From Cryptomeria japonica (Eukaryota > Streptophyta > Pinopsida > Cupressales > Cupressaceae): 64,000 bases of DNA. Within the stretch, counting starts at the first letter, position 1. Every line of letters begins with the position of its first letter. Position numbers and translations under genes: made by a program. Where the stretch lies: NCBI RefSeq assembly GCF_030272615.1, contig NC_081413.1, forward strand, positions 601,708,709 to 601,772,708, written 5' to 3'. The notes beneath the pieces were generated by a model, which did not search any database, was not told where the DNA came from, and saw only the letters and a list, made by a program, of their open reading frames with translations. This document shows, piece after piece, positions 35,204 to 47,700 of this stretch.

Positions 35204-36799
35204 AAATTGTGACCTTGTTCTTCTAGTATCTAATGGATCACCAAGCCAATCTCCTGCTGACTCAAATGTTTGTCGAGCCCAAAGAGGCACTGAGGCTGGA
35301 GAGTCTGGGGGAGAATCATCAACCTCTGAATGACGACTATGAGAGGAATGTGAATCCTCATCATCACTGTCACCATCTGAAGTAGAGGAAGAAGACTCCT
35401 CATCAAGATTAGGAGGATTAAGATCCTCTGAAGAACTGTCATCATAATGCAATTTCTCCAATGTGATAGTGGATGGAGAAGTGGTATGAGAAGAACTAGA
35501 AGAACTCTCCTCAAAATGAACACTCCTCTCAATGAACAACTCATGAGTAGTGGGATGGAGAAGCCTATACCCTTTGACATCATCTGGATATCCAACAAAT
35601 ATGCAAGGCTTACTCTGCGGATTCATAGCCTTGCATTTTTCAGCTGGAATGTGGGCCCATGCAAGAGAACCAAACACTCTAAAGTGTTTAACTGTGGGTT
35701 TTCAACCAGTCCAAGCTTGAAAGGGAGTTACCCCCTTCACAACTTTATGAGGAACTTGGTTCTAGATGTAACATGCACAGTTGATGGCCTCTACCCAATA
35801 CTGAGGTGCCAAAGACTTGGAGTGAATCATACAATTAGCCATCTCCTTCAAGGACCTATTCTTTCGTTCTGCTACACCATTTTGTTGAGGACTGTATGGA
35901 ACTGTGTGTTGCATGTTGATACCTTCTGAAGCACAAAACTGTTCAAACTGATTATTAACATATTCACCCCCATTATCTGTACGCAGAATCTTGATGAACT
36001 TCCCAGATTGTTTCTCTGCAAAAGCTTTGAAATCTAGAAAATTTTCAAAGACTTCAGACTTTTGTTTGAGAAAGTAAACCCATGTATATCTGGAAAAGTC
36101 ATCAATAAATGTCAAGACATATCTAGCCTTGCTGAAATATGGTTGTGGAAATGGTCCTACCAAGTCACTATGTACCAACTCCAATAGTTGTGTAGCTCTC
36201 CAAGCTTTACCTTTATCACACTTCTCCTCTGGATGCTTACCAAGAATGCACCCTTGGCAAACTCCATCAGAAAATCGAATAGAAGGCAACCCTGAAACCA
36301 TTTCTTGTTGACTGAGTTGTTGCAAGTAACGGTAGTTCAAGTGGCCAAACCGTTGATGCCACAAACAACTCACCTCATCTGCATGAGTGAGTAAAACTGT
36401 CGAAGGAGAGTCAGGAACAAAGTGAGAAAACTGATATAATCTAGAATGATGATCTGCTTTTCCCACAGCAACAGTAGACCCATTATGCATTTCGCTGATT
36501 ACCACTGCATCTGGTGTGAACTCAACTCGCTTGCCAGAAGCAGTGTGAGTGATCTGATAAACAGATAGGAGATTAGTTGATAAAGATGGAACACAAAGGA
36601 CATCTTGAAATGTTCCTTCACCCACATCAACAGACCCTCTCCCATGCACTTCAACGGGAGTGTCATCACCCATTAGGATGGAAGGCATAGAACATGGCTC
36701 TAAAGATGTGAAATCATCTTCTAAAGAAGCCATGTGGTGTGAAGCACTTGAGTCAATTATCCAAGAATTTGGTTGTGAAGCAATAGCAACTAGGGCCTT
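35204..36799 (-). pseudogene. Copia-C protease and integrase
   Basis: The protease site reads WIIDSSASHHM (about 36763-36731) where the family has DSGASHHM; the catalytic-loop Gly is Ser, a G-to-A change. A GAG-pre-integrase HH-CC module follows (LWHQRFGHLN, CQGCILGKH). Integrase catalytic residues: HSDLVGP (about 36170), TDNGGEY (about 35975), and E in NGVAERKN (about 35870). TAG 35762 and TGA 35702 interrupt it, and TAG 35201 precedes RT. The integrase C-terminal tail is Ser/Asp-rich. Confidence 0.9.
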
Positions 36800-37744
36800 A
36801 CCCTTTCCTTTCCCCTTACTCTTATCTATGTCCTTAGAAGATCCTTCTGATGAACTTTGTTTGACTGAATCAGGAACCTTGATATTATTCTTTTCAAGAA
36901 GATTTGAAAGGTGATCAATTTGTTTCTTTAAACACTTATGTTCATCATGACCAGGCCTGTTACAATAAGAACACTTGACCTTCTCCTTCTTAGGTTGTTC
37001 ACCTTTTGATGAAGAGGTCTCATTGTCTGCTTTTGAAGTAGCAGATTTCTAATCTTTCTTCTTCTCTCCTTGGTTCTTTTGTTTCTTATCTTGATTACTA
37101 GACCCTTTCTGTTCTTTTGTGCCTTGATTTACAACTAAGGCATGTGACTTAGAGGGCTTTATTGTACCCATTTGAACCAGTTTGTCCTGCTCCCTAGTGA
37201 GTTCTGCAGCAAAATCATCTAAAGAAGGCATTTTGAATATGGTACCTAGGGCACATTTGGTAGCATAGAATCCAAACACTGAATAGTTAGGACCAAGCTT
37301 AGAAAGAATACTCAAGATCAGTTGCTTATCATCTTTCTTAGTTCCACACTGTTCCAACTGCAATCTTATAGACTTAAGTTTAGTGAAGAAGTCTTGTATA
37401 GTATCAAAATTGGTTGGATTCAACCCTATAAGTTCATTCTCCAATTGATGACCTCTTAGTTCATCCTGCTTACCAAAGAGGTTTCCCAAAGTAGTCCATA
37501 CTGCATTTGGTGTAGTAGCAGATTCAATGTGAAAAAGAAGGTTAGGAGAGACTGATATGCACAATGTACCAAAAGCTTCATCACATTTATTAAACCATTT
37601 AATATTTTCTGCAACATCTTGAGGTTCAGTTTCAAGTCCCATAGTAACACGATGATATCCATGTCTTTTCAGATATATTATCATCTTAGATTTCCATTCA
37701 AAGTAATTATATGGTGTTAAAAGTGGAACTGTAGATGCATCCAT
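36800..37744 (-). pseudogene. Copia-C gag
   Basis: The ATG at 37744 starts MDASTVPLLTPYNYFEWKSKM, a usual copia gag opening. The helical core has VWTTLGNLFG and LLFHIES. TAG at 37049 cuts the frame before the knuckle CSYCNRPGHDEHKC (about 36980-36939). Frame continuity with protease is retained. Confidence 0.9.
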
Positions 37745-38771
37745 GATAGCAGAAAAGAAGATTACAAAGAGTCAAGAAGAGTGCAAGAAAGAAGACACAA
37801 GAGACACCCCCCGTTTCCACTAGTCTTTGAAATCACCCCCCCCAAATATTACAAGGTTGGCACTTTATAATTAGTGCATTTACAAGGCTTTTATCAGATT
37901 ACAATGCTTTCTAAGGCTTTAATGGCCAAAATAGAAAGTTTAAATACATATAAATTTAACACAAAATCTGAAAAAATTAGCCTTATAGCTGCTCAATGTA
38001 TCTTAATACCTTTCCAACAACTATTCGTTTTTGTAAAATAGAGTTGTGAGAAGAAAGATATGATCTATAAAAGGGAAAAAAAACATGCAGCTGATTCAAC
38101 CTGCAATATCTAACAAAGAAGGGTAGAATATTTCAATAAGACTTGCAATTATGAAGAGTGCTCATTTCCAGCTTTCCGTCAAGTACTCATTTGCAAAAAA
38201 CTGACACCCGAGGCAAAAGTTATGCAACTTTTAAGAAAGGTTGCTGAATTTTCCTGATAGAAAAACGGCTTAAGCCTTGTTGAAACTCGATTTCTGCAAA
38301 AATTATTAATTTTCTAGAAAAACCCTCCAAAACCCAGAAGTTTTTCGATGCTGGGAACAAAACCCATAAATATTTTTTTTCTGAAAATCAACAAAGGTTA
38401 GAACACTAGGGCCGAAATGAAAACAACTCTAGTAAAATATTTCACTCTGATTTTTTTACTGTGTTCTCCAAACTCTGAATTTGGTGAAATAAAAGTCACT
38501 TATGATTTTCACAAGCCTTCTGGACACTCTGGAAATGCTAAAGAAGCCTCCAATATTACCAAAAATGCTGCAATCACCCAGATCTCAAAGAACACATATA
38601 TAAAACCAGATTTAACTAGAAGCTTATTTTCCTTTAAACTGTTCTGATTCTCCAGATCACACGAAAATGCAGGAGAAGAGCATACTTGGTTTTAAAGAAA
38701 AATATTAGCTATCTAACAATCTCAAATCTCTCAAATAAATCAGAAAAGAAATGAGCTATACCAGACAACAA
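37745..38771 (-). other. Copia-C leader
   Basis: About 1 kb between primer site and gag ATG. AT-rich; no coding frame with support. The 38417-38647 plus-strand frame is considered chance. Confidence 0.7.
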
Positions 38772-38784
38772 GGCTCTGATACCA
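38772..38784 (-). other. Copia-C primer binding site
   Basis: The minus strand reads TGGTATCAGAGCC, the initiator-Met complement, touching the LTR. Confidence 0.93.
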
Positions 38785-39445
38785 TGTTAAATTCTGTGAG
38801 AAGCAAGAATCGAGCCAGGATCTGATGTCGGTCATAGATCACATGCAACTCCAAGAAACGGATGATCGAAGATCAAAATAGTTGAATGAAGATAAATCTG
38901 ATATGAGAGAAAAATAGAGATAAAGAATAGAATTTTGAGAAGACTCTCACCAAGCTATCACTTAACTAGTGAAGGTGAAAGTATATTGCTTATTATATAA
39001 AAAAATAATAGCATATACAACCAAGAGGTGCATTAACTCCCACCTCCATAAAAAGTGGGAGGTTTTACCTACTACCCCATAAAAGGTGGGAGGTTTTTAC
39101 CTACTTGGTAAATGTCAAAACATGTGGCATAACCTCCTTACATGAAAACAAAAAAGGAGTTATAAGAGGTGGCACATAAGGCCAAAAGAGGGTGAGAAAC
39201 CCAACTACCCCATAACCCACTTAGGAAATGACAAAATAGTGGTTATGAAAGGTGGCACAACAAGCCAAAAGAGGGTGTGTAACTCAACTACCCATGTGAG
39301 GTGGAGAGTTACACATGTAGCTAATGTATTCCGCCACGTGTCCTCATATTAACCACACCTAATAACCTAAGCAAGTTTAATAATATATGTGTAGGAAAAA
39401 TAAATACCCCCTAACATAAGGAAAATAAAAAAACCTACACTAACA
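38785..39445 (-). repeat. Copia-C 5' LTR
   Basis: Complete and the same length as the 3' LTR; it defines the promoter end of the element. Confidence 0.93.
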
Positions 39446-40081
39446 CAACCAGTCCAAAAAAGGTGGTGAAGACAACAAACCATCACTGTGACCCTGACAG
39501 GCCTAAAAACCCTCATAAAAACCCTCAAAAACCCCTAAATTCACCTAGGGTAGTGTACGGACACTTGGAGGCCCAAAACCAGGAAAATATTTGAGCCTTT
39601 TCCAAATGAATAGCAGTCCCTTTAGGAAGTTTCACAAGTTTGGGCATCGTTTGCAAGAGGGAGCCCTAAAAGTCCGGAATGGAGGCCTAATTGAGGCACA
39701 TTCCTTGTAGCCCTATTTAGTAGGAAAGAAGCAAAATAGTGAGATCTGTAACAAGTAGGAAGGTCAAAACCTCTTTGGGGCACATTAATGGATGGAGAAC
39801 CATGTCAAAGACCTATCCTATCCTTGCTAGGACCTGAGAAGGTGTAGGAAGAGTTAAACCCTTATTAGCCTATGTGAGGGTTTTTGAAGCTTGTGAGTAG
39901 TTGAGACCTTAGGAGAAGAATCACATGTTGTTGGTGGGTGGATTGGGCAAGGTTAGGGGATTCCACAAGCAAGGGAAGTCCTAGAGACCCTAGGGTGTGG
40001 TTGGAACACCTGGTGATCCAAGGAGAGGATCAAAGAGCATAGACTAGGCTAGTCTATCCCATACCCATTTCCATCACTAAG

Positions 40082-41720
40082 GAATTTGTGTTGTATACTG
40101 ACCATTAAGCCTTGCAATATTTAAACAGTTAGAGTAAGTTGAATTAGAGACATATGAGTTTGGTATAGTTCTTGCAAAGTTACACCTTTGTGTTGAAGCA
40201 TAGAAGTGGAAAGTCAAACAAAGTTGTTGATGCATTTAGTAGGAGGAGGAATTTGTTAACAAAGATGAGAGTGACAGTATTAGGATTTGAAGAGTTGAGG
40301 ACCTTGTATGATGATGACCCAGATTTTGCAGAACCTTGGAAAGCATGTAGAGAACAGATTGTGGTGGACATAAGTCAGTGGTTGGATTATTTCATTCAAG
40401 ATGGGATGTTATTCCGAGGAGTTGAGTTGTGTATACCTAAGAGTTCTATGAGGGAGAATCTGATAAAGGAGAAGCATAGTGGAGGATTGGCTAGACACTT
40501 TGGTTTTGACAAAACAATAGCATTGGTGAGTGAACATTACTTTTTGCCCCAAATTCATAAGGATGTTAGGAAATTTGTGCAAAGCTGTAGAATTTGTCAA
40601 GTTGCAAAAGGTAGTAATTAGAATGTGGGACTATATAAGCCTTTGACAGTACCAGAGAGACCTTGGGAGGACATAACCAAGGATTTCATACTTGGATTAC
40701 CTAAGACACAAAGAGGAAATGATTCTATATTTGTGGTGGTGGATAGATTCTCGAAGATGGCTCATTTAATACTTTGTAAGAAGACATCAGATGTAGTGCA
40801 TGTAGCTGACCTATTTTTCAAGGAGGTAGTGAAATCACATGGATTACCTAAGAGCATAGTTTCAGATAGAGACACTAAGTTTGTTGGTTATTTTTGGAGA
40901 ACGCTTTGGAAGAAGATGAAGACAGATTTGAAATTCAGTTCTACTTTTCACCCACAAATAGATGGACAGACAGAGGTAGTAAAATGGAGTTTGCAAAATT
41001 TGTTGAGATGCTTAGTTGGAGAGAAGACCGAAAGTTGGGATTTGATTCTTGCACAAGTAGAATATGCCTACAATAATTATGTAAACAGGAGTACTGGAAG
41101 AACGCCTTTTGAGATTATTATCGGAGCACACCCTAGAGGTATATCAGAATTGAGAGATATCAGTAATGAAGAGAAGCAGAGTGTAGAAGCAGAAGAGTTT
41201 GCAGATCACATGGCGACCTTACATATTCAGGTTAAACAACATTTTGAGGATATGAACAACAAGTATAAGGAGAAAGCAAATGAGAAGAGGAGACAAAAGG
41301 AATTTGATGTTGGTGATGAAGTGATGGTGTATCTAAGAAAAGAGAGATTTCCAGTTGGAAACTATAACAAAGTGTTGATGAGGAAGTTTTGACCTTGCAA
41401 GATCTTGAGGAAATCCAATTCCGGAAATGCATATGAGGTGGAGCTACCAGATAGATTGAGTATTTCACCTATATTCAACATTGTAGATCTACATCAGTAT
41501 CATGAATCAGAATTCAAAAAAGACAATATTGGAGACTTAGAGAAACAGTTTCCCCAGAAGGAGTGAGATCAGATTGAAGACATTTTGGATAGTAGGATTG
41601 GGCATAGTACCCAGAGTAGTCAGTATAAGGAGTATCCTGTGAAGTGGAAGGACAAACCAGTTGAAGATTCATCTTGGATTTCTTAGGCAGAGGTGGACCG
41701 CCTTGGTTTTCCTCTAACCC
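40082..41720 (+). pseudogene. Chromo-A end of RNase H, integrase and chromodomain
   Basis: It resumes the frame broken at 24091 (LLPK then EFVLYTDH). Four stops fall between 40097 and 40170, most matching Gln codons. Integrase: zinc module (HSGGLARHFGFD; CRICQ near 40590), TAG 40619, D in ITKDFILGL (about 40685), SDRDTKF (about 40865), GQTEVV (about 40966). TGA at about 41390 and TGA near 41565 follow. The C-terminal tail LDSRIGH...YPVKWKDKPVEDSSWI (about 41588-41680) resembles a chromodomain. No obvious polypurine tract is seen before 41763. Confidence 0.88.
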
Positions 41721-41762
41721 CAACAAAGTGAGAGACTCACTTTTTGAACAACCTTGGATGTT

Positions 41763-42538
41763 TGATGCAGGAACAACCCCAGTTCTTGGCAATCTTGCAT
41801 CAACCAAAAACATTTATTTTATGTTTGTTTTCTATTTTGTAGTTTCAACATTCATTTCTACATTTTCTTGCATTTGCTCATCGGATCTCACAGAGCTGGA
41901 TTTTTCTTATGAACATGATCATCTTCCTTATTCCTAAACCGCAGAGCATTTGGATCATTTTCCGACAAGTTATTACCCCTGAATTTTGAGATAATTTTTT
42001 GACACCGAAACCGCTTGGGCCTATTTTCAATTGGTGAATCTTGTTGATCCTTTCCGTAGCTTGTAGAGCTTCAGTTTGTTGATTCCAATGTTCCTTGGTG
42101 TGTGGCCGACCATCCCTTTGATCCACACTTCTTCCTTTGTATTTTCGGGAAGAATCTCATTGGTGGAGGCCGACCTGGTCTTTGACACATTTGATCTTGT
42201 TTTTCGGCATTTGATCTCTCTTGGGCAAATCAAATATCTCTACACCAAATAAATCAATGTAATTTAGCATTATAATTCATCAAATAGAACATAAAAGACA
42301 TATCTTAAGAATTAGAGGTCTAGAGTTCATCGATTCTATAATTGAGCATGTATGTAGCAGGTCAGTGGGCCGAATCTTGTAATTCAGATGTTACTGGTTA
42401 TCTGTAATTAGTTTTCATGATCTAATTCATTCAGTTTTGCATTGCCTCCATCATATCCTCTTGTTTCCGTTGTGTTTACTCTTGCTGTCCGTTCCAGATT
42501 GATCTCTTTGAGGTCCCTCCTAACCGGTGACTGCATCA
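41763..42538 (+). repeat. Chromo-A 3' LTR
   Basis: TGATGCAGGAAC...GACTGCATCA, 776 bases, matching 20319-21094 with many substitutions. Confidence 0.92.
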
Positions 42539-42543
42539 ATCTC

Positions 42544-43991
42544 CCTTTGTCATTGGTGGTAACATAATCTTCTTTATTTTCTGTAACTCTCCTCTATTCT
42601 GCATCTCTTCCCATTTGACATAAATGGAAAAGGGATGTTCATTAAGCGTCTACCCACAAATAGGTTATGGGAACATTCATTCATATGCTCACATCCAATG
42701 CATATACTTTTCTCCTTGTTGAAGATTCTCTGATGGCCCCCTTTCTTTAATACTCCTTTCTCTCTATTTATTGATCATTTGTATTATGTTTTTTCTTGGA
42801 TGGAATTCTTCTCTCTTAACATTTACGCCATCATTATTTCTTTGCTTTAAGCTTTCCTCTTTTATTAGCATAAAGGCAATATACTTCTTTTTATTGGTAT
42901 TATTCACAATAGATTTGGATTGCTTGTATGACATCTTTACTCCCTTGATCCTTGATGCAATTTCTCTTTTCATGCTTAAGTTTCTTTTGAACATTTCTCT
43001 CATAACTCCTCATCTTGATCAATGATATTGTTCTCCCTATTTCAATAATTCATCTCCTTTTAAATTGATGGTAAAGAGATGTTTCATTATTCTTCCATTC
43101 AAGTTTTCTACATCATTGTGATATTAATAGGATCTCCTTTATATGTGAAGTTGAAAACAAGCATATAACTTTTCTCTATCAAATTCTTATTCTTTTGTCA
43201 ACACATGCTTTTCAAATTCTAATATACAAGAATAACTATTTGGTTTTTCTTCATTTGACTTCTTTTGTGCCTTTTTAGATTCTTCTTTATTGATCATTTG
43301 ATCTTTCTTTTCTTCATAACCAAGACCTGTCTTTATGGATGGTAGCCTCTATCTGATGATGATATCTTCTAATATTTCACTACTTTTACCAAATTTGAGA
43401 ATTTTGCTCAATTTGGAGGATGTATTTTCTAGTTCCTTTATGAAGGAAACAATCTTGAACTCACACCTCTCATACTATTCTTATTTTTCCTTCAAATTCT
43501 TACCCCCTCTTCAATTCTTTTAGCTTCTTCAAGTTGAATTTTTAGATCCATTATCATCTTTTATAATTATTGATGTAGCTTCATCTTTGATTAGTCATTT
43601 TCTTGAATTTAAATTTTTAGTTTTGAATTTTGCTTCCTGAGTCTTTTTATTTCATCTAGGGAAACAACAAGTTCTTCCTCTAGATCTACTATTGTTTCAT
43701 TATGTTTCACTTCTCCTTCATCTTCATCATTTTCTGCTTCTAGGTTTTTATCAACATACTTATCATGCTTTTGCTCTTTTAAATCATTTCTTCTTTTGTT
43801 TCTCATACAACTTCATCTTTTCTTTCAAAGATCTCATTTTATTTTTAATACCATGTTGATTCCATTTGTCTCCACATCACTTTTTCTCGCTTTTTTTCTA
43901 TTACTTGCATTTTCCCCTATTCTCTTTTCTTTTTTCCATGTATTATTAAAAAATATACCTTCTAATGGTTAGGATATCTCTGAAGGAACTA
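42544..43991 (-). pseudogene. LTR-D internal region, gag remnant
   Basis: 1.45 kb between the D LTRs. On the minus strand, 43806-43609 encodes a charged coiled coil (VDLEEELVVSLDEIKRLRKQNSKL) like the C-terminal coil of some plant copia gag proteins, and 43003-42764 another Lys-rich piece. There is no protease, RT or integrase, so D would have needed enzymes from elsewhere. The family assignment is weak. Confidence 0.45.
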
Positions 43992-44003
43992 GATTTGATA
44001 CCA
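43992..44003 (-). other. LTR-D primer binding site
   Basis: The minus strand reads TGGTATCAAATC, two bases inside the right LTR, a degraded initiator-Met complement. Confidence 0.65.
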
Positions 44004-44005
44004 AT

Positions 44006-45379
44006 TGAAGAGCACACACATATATTGAGAGGGGCAAAGATCTGAATTAGTATGATGCAACTTTCTTTTACCAATTTAACACTTTATCATTCACAATAAT
44101 ATCATTTAATCAAGTTCAAAAATCATGCACATGAGAAGAACATAATGACACACGATATTCACATAGAAACCATTACAGGAGAAAACTATGACACAATATT
44201 GATCGCATATACATTATCTTCTTACAACATTGTAGGTTCCAACCCACAGGATAAACAAATCCCCTCCACTGAGCTCCAACTTAGTAAGAGACTCCGATAT
44301 TTTTTAATGAGAGGCTCCAACCTCATGTGCTTATAAAATAGAAGGCTCCAACCTTCAAATGTAAGGTGACAATAATTTTTTTTGGGTTTTTCCTAGATCC
44401 CTTGAAGATCTTCTAAAATCTGCCCACTCCTTCTCATAAGTTTTCCTTGAGAATCTTCTCTAAAAACCATCACTCAGATTTGAAAATAAGTCTTCAAAAG
44501 TAGGCTAAAAAATCTAATAAAATTATACACAGTCTACTATAGTCTTCATAAGAATTTTCATGAATTTTCCTTCAAAATCATATTGATTTAAGCTAAAAAA
44601 TCTTCTCATATACTTGTCAATTTTTTTCTCCATAAATATGCTCCTTATATTTTCTCTTAATGAAAAATATATGAAATGAAAAAATTGATGTGATGAATTC
44701 TCTTTATGACTGCACCAAAATGATGTATTGGTTTAATCAAGTTTTGCTCCAATTGTAGACCTAAACCCACTCCAAATAATTTCTACTATAAATCTGCAAT
44801 GATGATAGCTCCAAGATCACATGAATGTCATTGCATCTTCCATGCTAAATCTACTTCAACTTCCTTCAGTATAAATCTTCAGTACCCTTCATATGTATGT
44901 TCTAGATCTTATCTTAATTGGACTAATCTATCAATTTCTTGCTTACTTCTTGAACCTTCACTATGTTCCTTTTATATACCTCATCTAATGCCCAAGTGAA
45001 GCATCTATACAAATATCCACAATACCTTACAAGTCAACCTTGTCTATTTAAGGGAGGTGACTCTTTTATATACTAATATCCTCCTTAACGTAGACATTTA
45101 AAATTAAAGGAGTAAACCTTCTTTTAATGCACTTTATTTAGCCTTCATTAATAGTTGATCCTTCAATTAATTATTGTTCTTAATTAATCTTCACTTTAAT
45201 ATTTATTACTACCTTTTAAAGTTGCCTTATATATCTACCTTTTAACACTACTTTTTTTTTGTTAGAATTGCCTTTCTTAAACTTGGCCATTTATTAACTT
45301 TAAATTTTGCCTTTTCAAACTTCAATCACCCCACTTATCATATAGATTTCTCACTTTATTATTTAATTTGGGCGCAATG
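44006..45379 (-). repeat. LTR-D 5' LTR, gag-proximal part
   Basis: Aligns with 18194-19525. It breaks at 45379 where Tat-E is inserted and resumes at about 60150. Confidence 0.75.
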
Positions 45380-45752
45380 TGCAGTATCATAAATTGTATA
45401 CCTTTAATTAGGGTGTTCAATTGCACACTCTCCTAGCACTCATTTAATTATTTTGCATTCCTTTATGCATTATGAGACCTTTATTGATTTAAATTAATAT
45501 TTAATTCAATATTATGAGTCTTATTCCACTTTAATACCTCAACACTTTATTATTTGGGCCCTTAATTCTAGGTGTGCCCTTTATCTTTATAAATCATGCC
45601 CCATTTTAAATCCCAAGACACATTCATCCCATCTAAACATTATATATTCATACAAAATTAAGTTTGACATTAGAACCCTATTATCACACATCCCTAAAAA
45701 AGTCAGTTTGAAATTGCCATGACCAAGCCACCCCAAGCTTCCCAGTTTGATG
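45380..45752 (+). repeat. Tat-E 5' LTR, first part
   Basis: Matches 55599-55940 (for example TTTATTGATTTAAATTAATA at both). It ends near CCCAGTTTGATGC, where Copia-F begins. The second part is 50985-51338. Confidence 0.75.
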
Positions 45753-46249
45753 CAAACCATCACTCAAGAATTATGTGGAGAAACCCTTTCACGAAAAAAA
45801 ATCCACACCCAAAGAGATCCAAGACTTGTATTAATCCTTCAAATGAGTTACATCAATACAACTCTCTTTGAATATTTGCAACACTTCTTTGCTTCAACAA
45901 CCTATGAATAACATATGTTTCCTCCAACTCAAGCACTAAATATATTGGCATGAGAGAAACCATAAATCACAATTTTTTTTTAGAACCACTTAGGCACACA
46001 TCACAAAAAATAGAAAACTTCCTCTTTTAACTAGTGATTTTTTCTACCTTTTGAAAAATCTTCCTTATCTTCAGTTTCATTATACTTTCATTTTTTCATG
46101 CTTTTACTATTTTGACAATTAAAAAATATCTTACAATTTGTCACAATTGCATTTAGCAACTTTCATGACAACTACAAGATCATTACAATTTTCCGATTAA
46201 TAATTAAATTAAAAAATAGTAACAACAAGGTTGAGACATTTTCTCAACA
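45753..46249 (-). repeat. Copia-F 3' LTR, truncated
   Basis: Matches about 50490-50984. It ends TTCTCAACA. The purine tract (minus: AAGTGGGAGAA, about 46250-46260) is directly adjacent. Confidence 0.85.
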
Positions 46250-46457
46250 TTCTCCCACTTGTTGAACACCTTGCATAAAGTATAAATGGAAATTGGACAA
46301 ATTAAGATTTATAAGAGGTGATTCCAATGGCCTCTCTACACCAACTATTTTTTTTTGTGCTCATTGGTTTAGTAAGAGAATTTGGAACATTCTCTAAAGT
46401 GTCCACTTTTTGTAACACGACTCTACCACCCTCAACCATTTCCTGAACAAAATGATA

Positions 46458-47700
46458 CTAACCATCTATGTGCTTCATGTGAGCATTGTATATTGGGTTT
46501 TTAGCCAAATAGATGACACTTTTATTGTCACATCTAATTATTACTAGTTTACACTCAAATCCAATACTTGAACACAATCTCTCTAACCACACTGCCACTT
46601 TACAAGCATGTGTTGCAACCATGTACTCTACTTTTGTAGTAGACAATGCAATTGTAGGTCGCATTTTTCTCTTCCAACCAATTACTCCTCCAAACAACGT
46701 AAACACATAGCCACTTATAGATCTTCTTCAATCTAGATCACCAACAAATTCTGAATCAACAAAGCCCTGCACATCAATCACCCTACTCATATCATTACAT
46801 CCATTATAACAAGTACAATTATTAAAAGTCCCATGCAAATATCTGGAAAACCTTTTTCACATAAGTCTAATGTTCTTTACCAGGATTTTCCATAAATCTA
46901 CTAAGAACTCTCACTACTTGGGCAATATTTGGTCTTGTACAAATGGTAGCATTTATAAGGCTTCCTACAACACTAGCATATGATATTTTACACATCTATT
47001 CAAGTTCATCATCTATTTTAGGAAATTGTTCTAGATATAGCTTAGTGCCAACTAAAAAGGCAATATTAACTGGTTTACAATCATGCATGGAAAAATGCTA
47101 TAAAGTCATGTTAGCATACTTCTTTTGACTTAACCATAATTTGATGTCAACTCGACCCCTATCGATTTCTATACCCAAGATATATTTTGCAGCCCCTAAA
47201 TCATTCATATAAAATGTACTAGATAATTGACTCTTAAGCTCCCTAATCATTCCTTTATCATTTCCAATAAATAACATATTATCAATATAAAGGACAATAA
47301 TTATTAATCGATCATTAATTAATTTGAAATTTAAACACAATGATCTTCTTCACTTCTAACAAAGTCATGATTCAATGCAAAAAACATTAAATTTCTAATA
47401 GCACATTCTTGGTGACTAATTCAAACCATACAAAGATCTCTTTAACCGACAAACCAAGTGTGCATGTCCCTTAATAGTAAAATTATCAGGTTGTTTCATA
47501 ATTATTTTTTCATAAGATCCTTGTGTAAGAAATTTGTTTTAACATCCATTTGCTCTACTTCTAAATCGAAAGCAACAACAATAGATAAAAGGAATCTAAT
47601 GAAGGTTACTTTAGCCACAAGAGAAAAAATCTCACCAAAATTCACTCCCTCAACTTGTGAGTAACCTTTTGCCACTAACTGAGCCTTGTACTATTCCAAC
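46458..47700 (-). pseudogene. Copia-F reverse transcriptase and RNase H remnants
   Basis: The RT stretch 47340-47098 contains LYIDNMLFIG where the family has YVDDM: the second catalytic Asp is Asn. KYILGIEI follows. RNase H (46706-46458) keeps ALSTTKVEYM, DNKSVI and AKNPIYNAHMKHID in another frame. Stops and shifts separate the pieces. Confidence 0.8.

Larger units (their letters stand above)
32811..39445 (-). mobile_element. Copia-C: Ty1/copia retrotransposon inserted in the Chromo-B 3' LTR
   Basis: Two 661-base LTRs (32811-33471, 38785-39445) with TGTTAAATTC...CTAACA ends. By eye they differ at about 13 positions. The target duplication is CCACC/CAACC with one mismatch. The body reads on the minus strand: primer site, gag, protease, integrase, RT, RNase H (copia order), then a purine tract. 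Coding is one frame of 1,373 codons from 37744 to 33626 with six premature stops and no frameshift. Confidence 0.95.
24092..40076 (+). mobile_element. Chromo-B: Ty3/gypsy chromovirus inserted in Chromo-A
   Basis: LTRs begin TGGTGTAGGAGC (24092 and 31863) and end TTTCCATCA (25689 and 40076). The target duplication CTAAG is perfect (24087-24091, 40077-40081) and lies in the RNase H coding sequence of Chromo-A. The plus-strand body carries gag, protease, RT/RNase H, integrase and chromodomain. Two later insertions are present: solo LTR S in RNase H and Copia-C in the 3' LTR. The LTR copies are close apart from a few short indels, so it is much younger than its host. Confidence 0.95.
31863..40076 (+). 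repeat. Chromo-B 3' LTR, split by Copia-C
   Basis: The LTR sequence runs 31863-32810 and resumes after 39445, ending at 40076. Together it matches 24092-25689 apart from small indels (for example 13 bases near 24208 and 11 near 24625 present only in the 5' copy). Confidence 0.93.
20319..42538 (+). mobile_element. Chromo-A: Ty3/gypsy chromovirus, interrupted
   Basis: Two 776-base LTRs (20319-21094 and 41763-42538) flank gag, protease, RT, RNase H, integrase and a C-terminal chromodomain-like tail on the plus strand. The target duplication ATCTC is perfect (20314-20318 and 42539-42543). The pol gene is split at 24091/40077 by Chromo-B. LTR divergence is roughly a tenth by eye, and many stops are present, so the element is old and dead. 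Confidence 0.93.
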
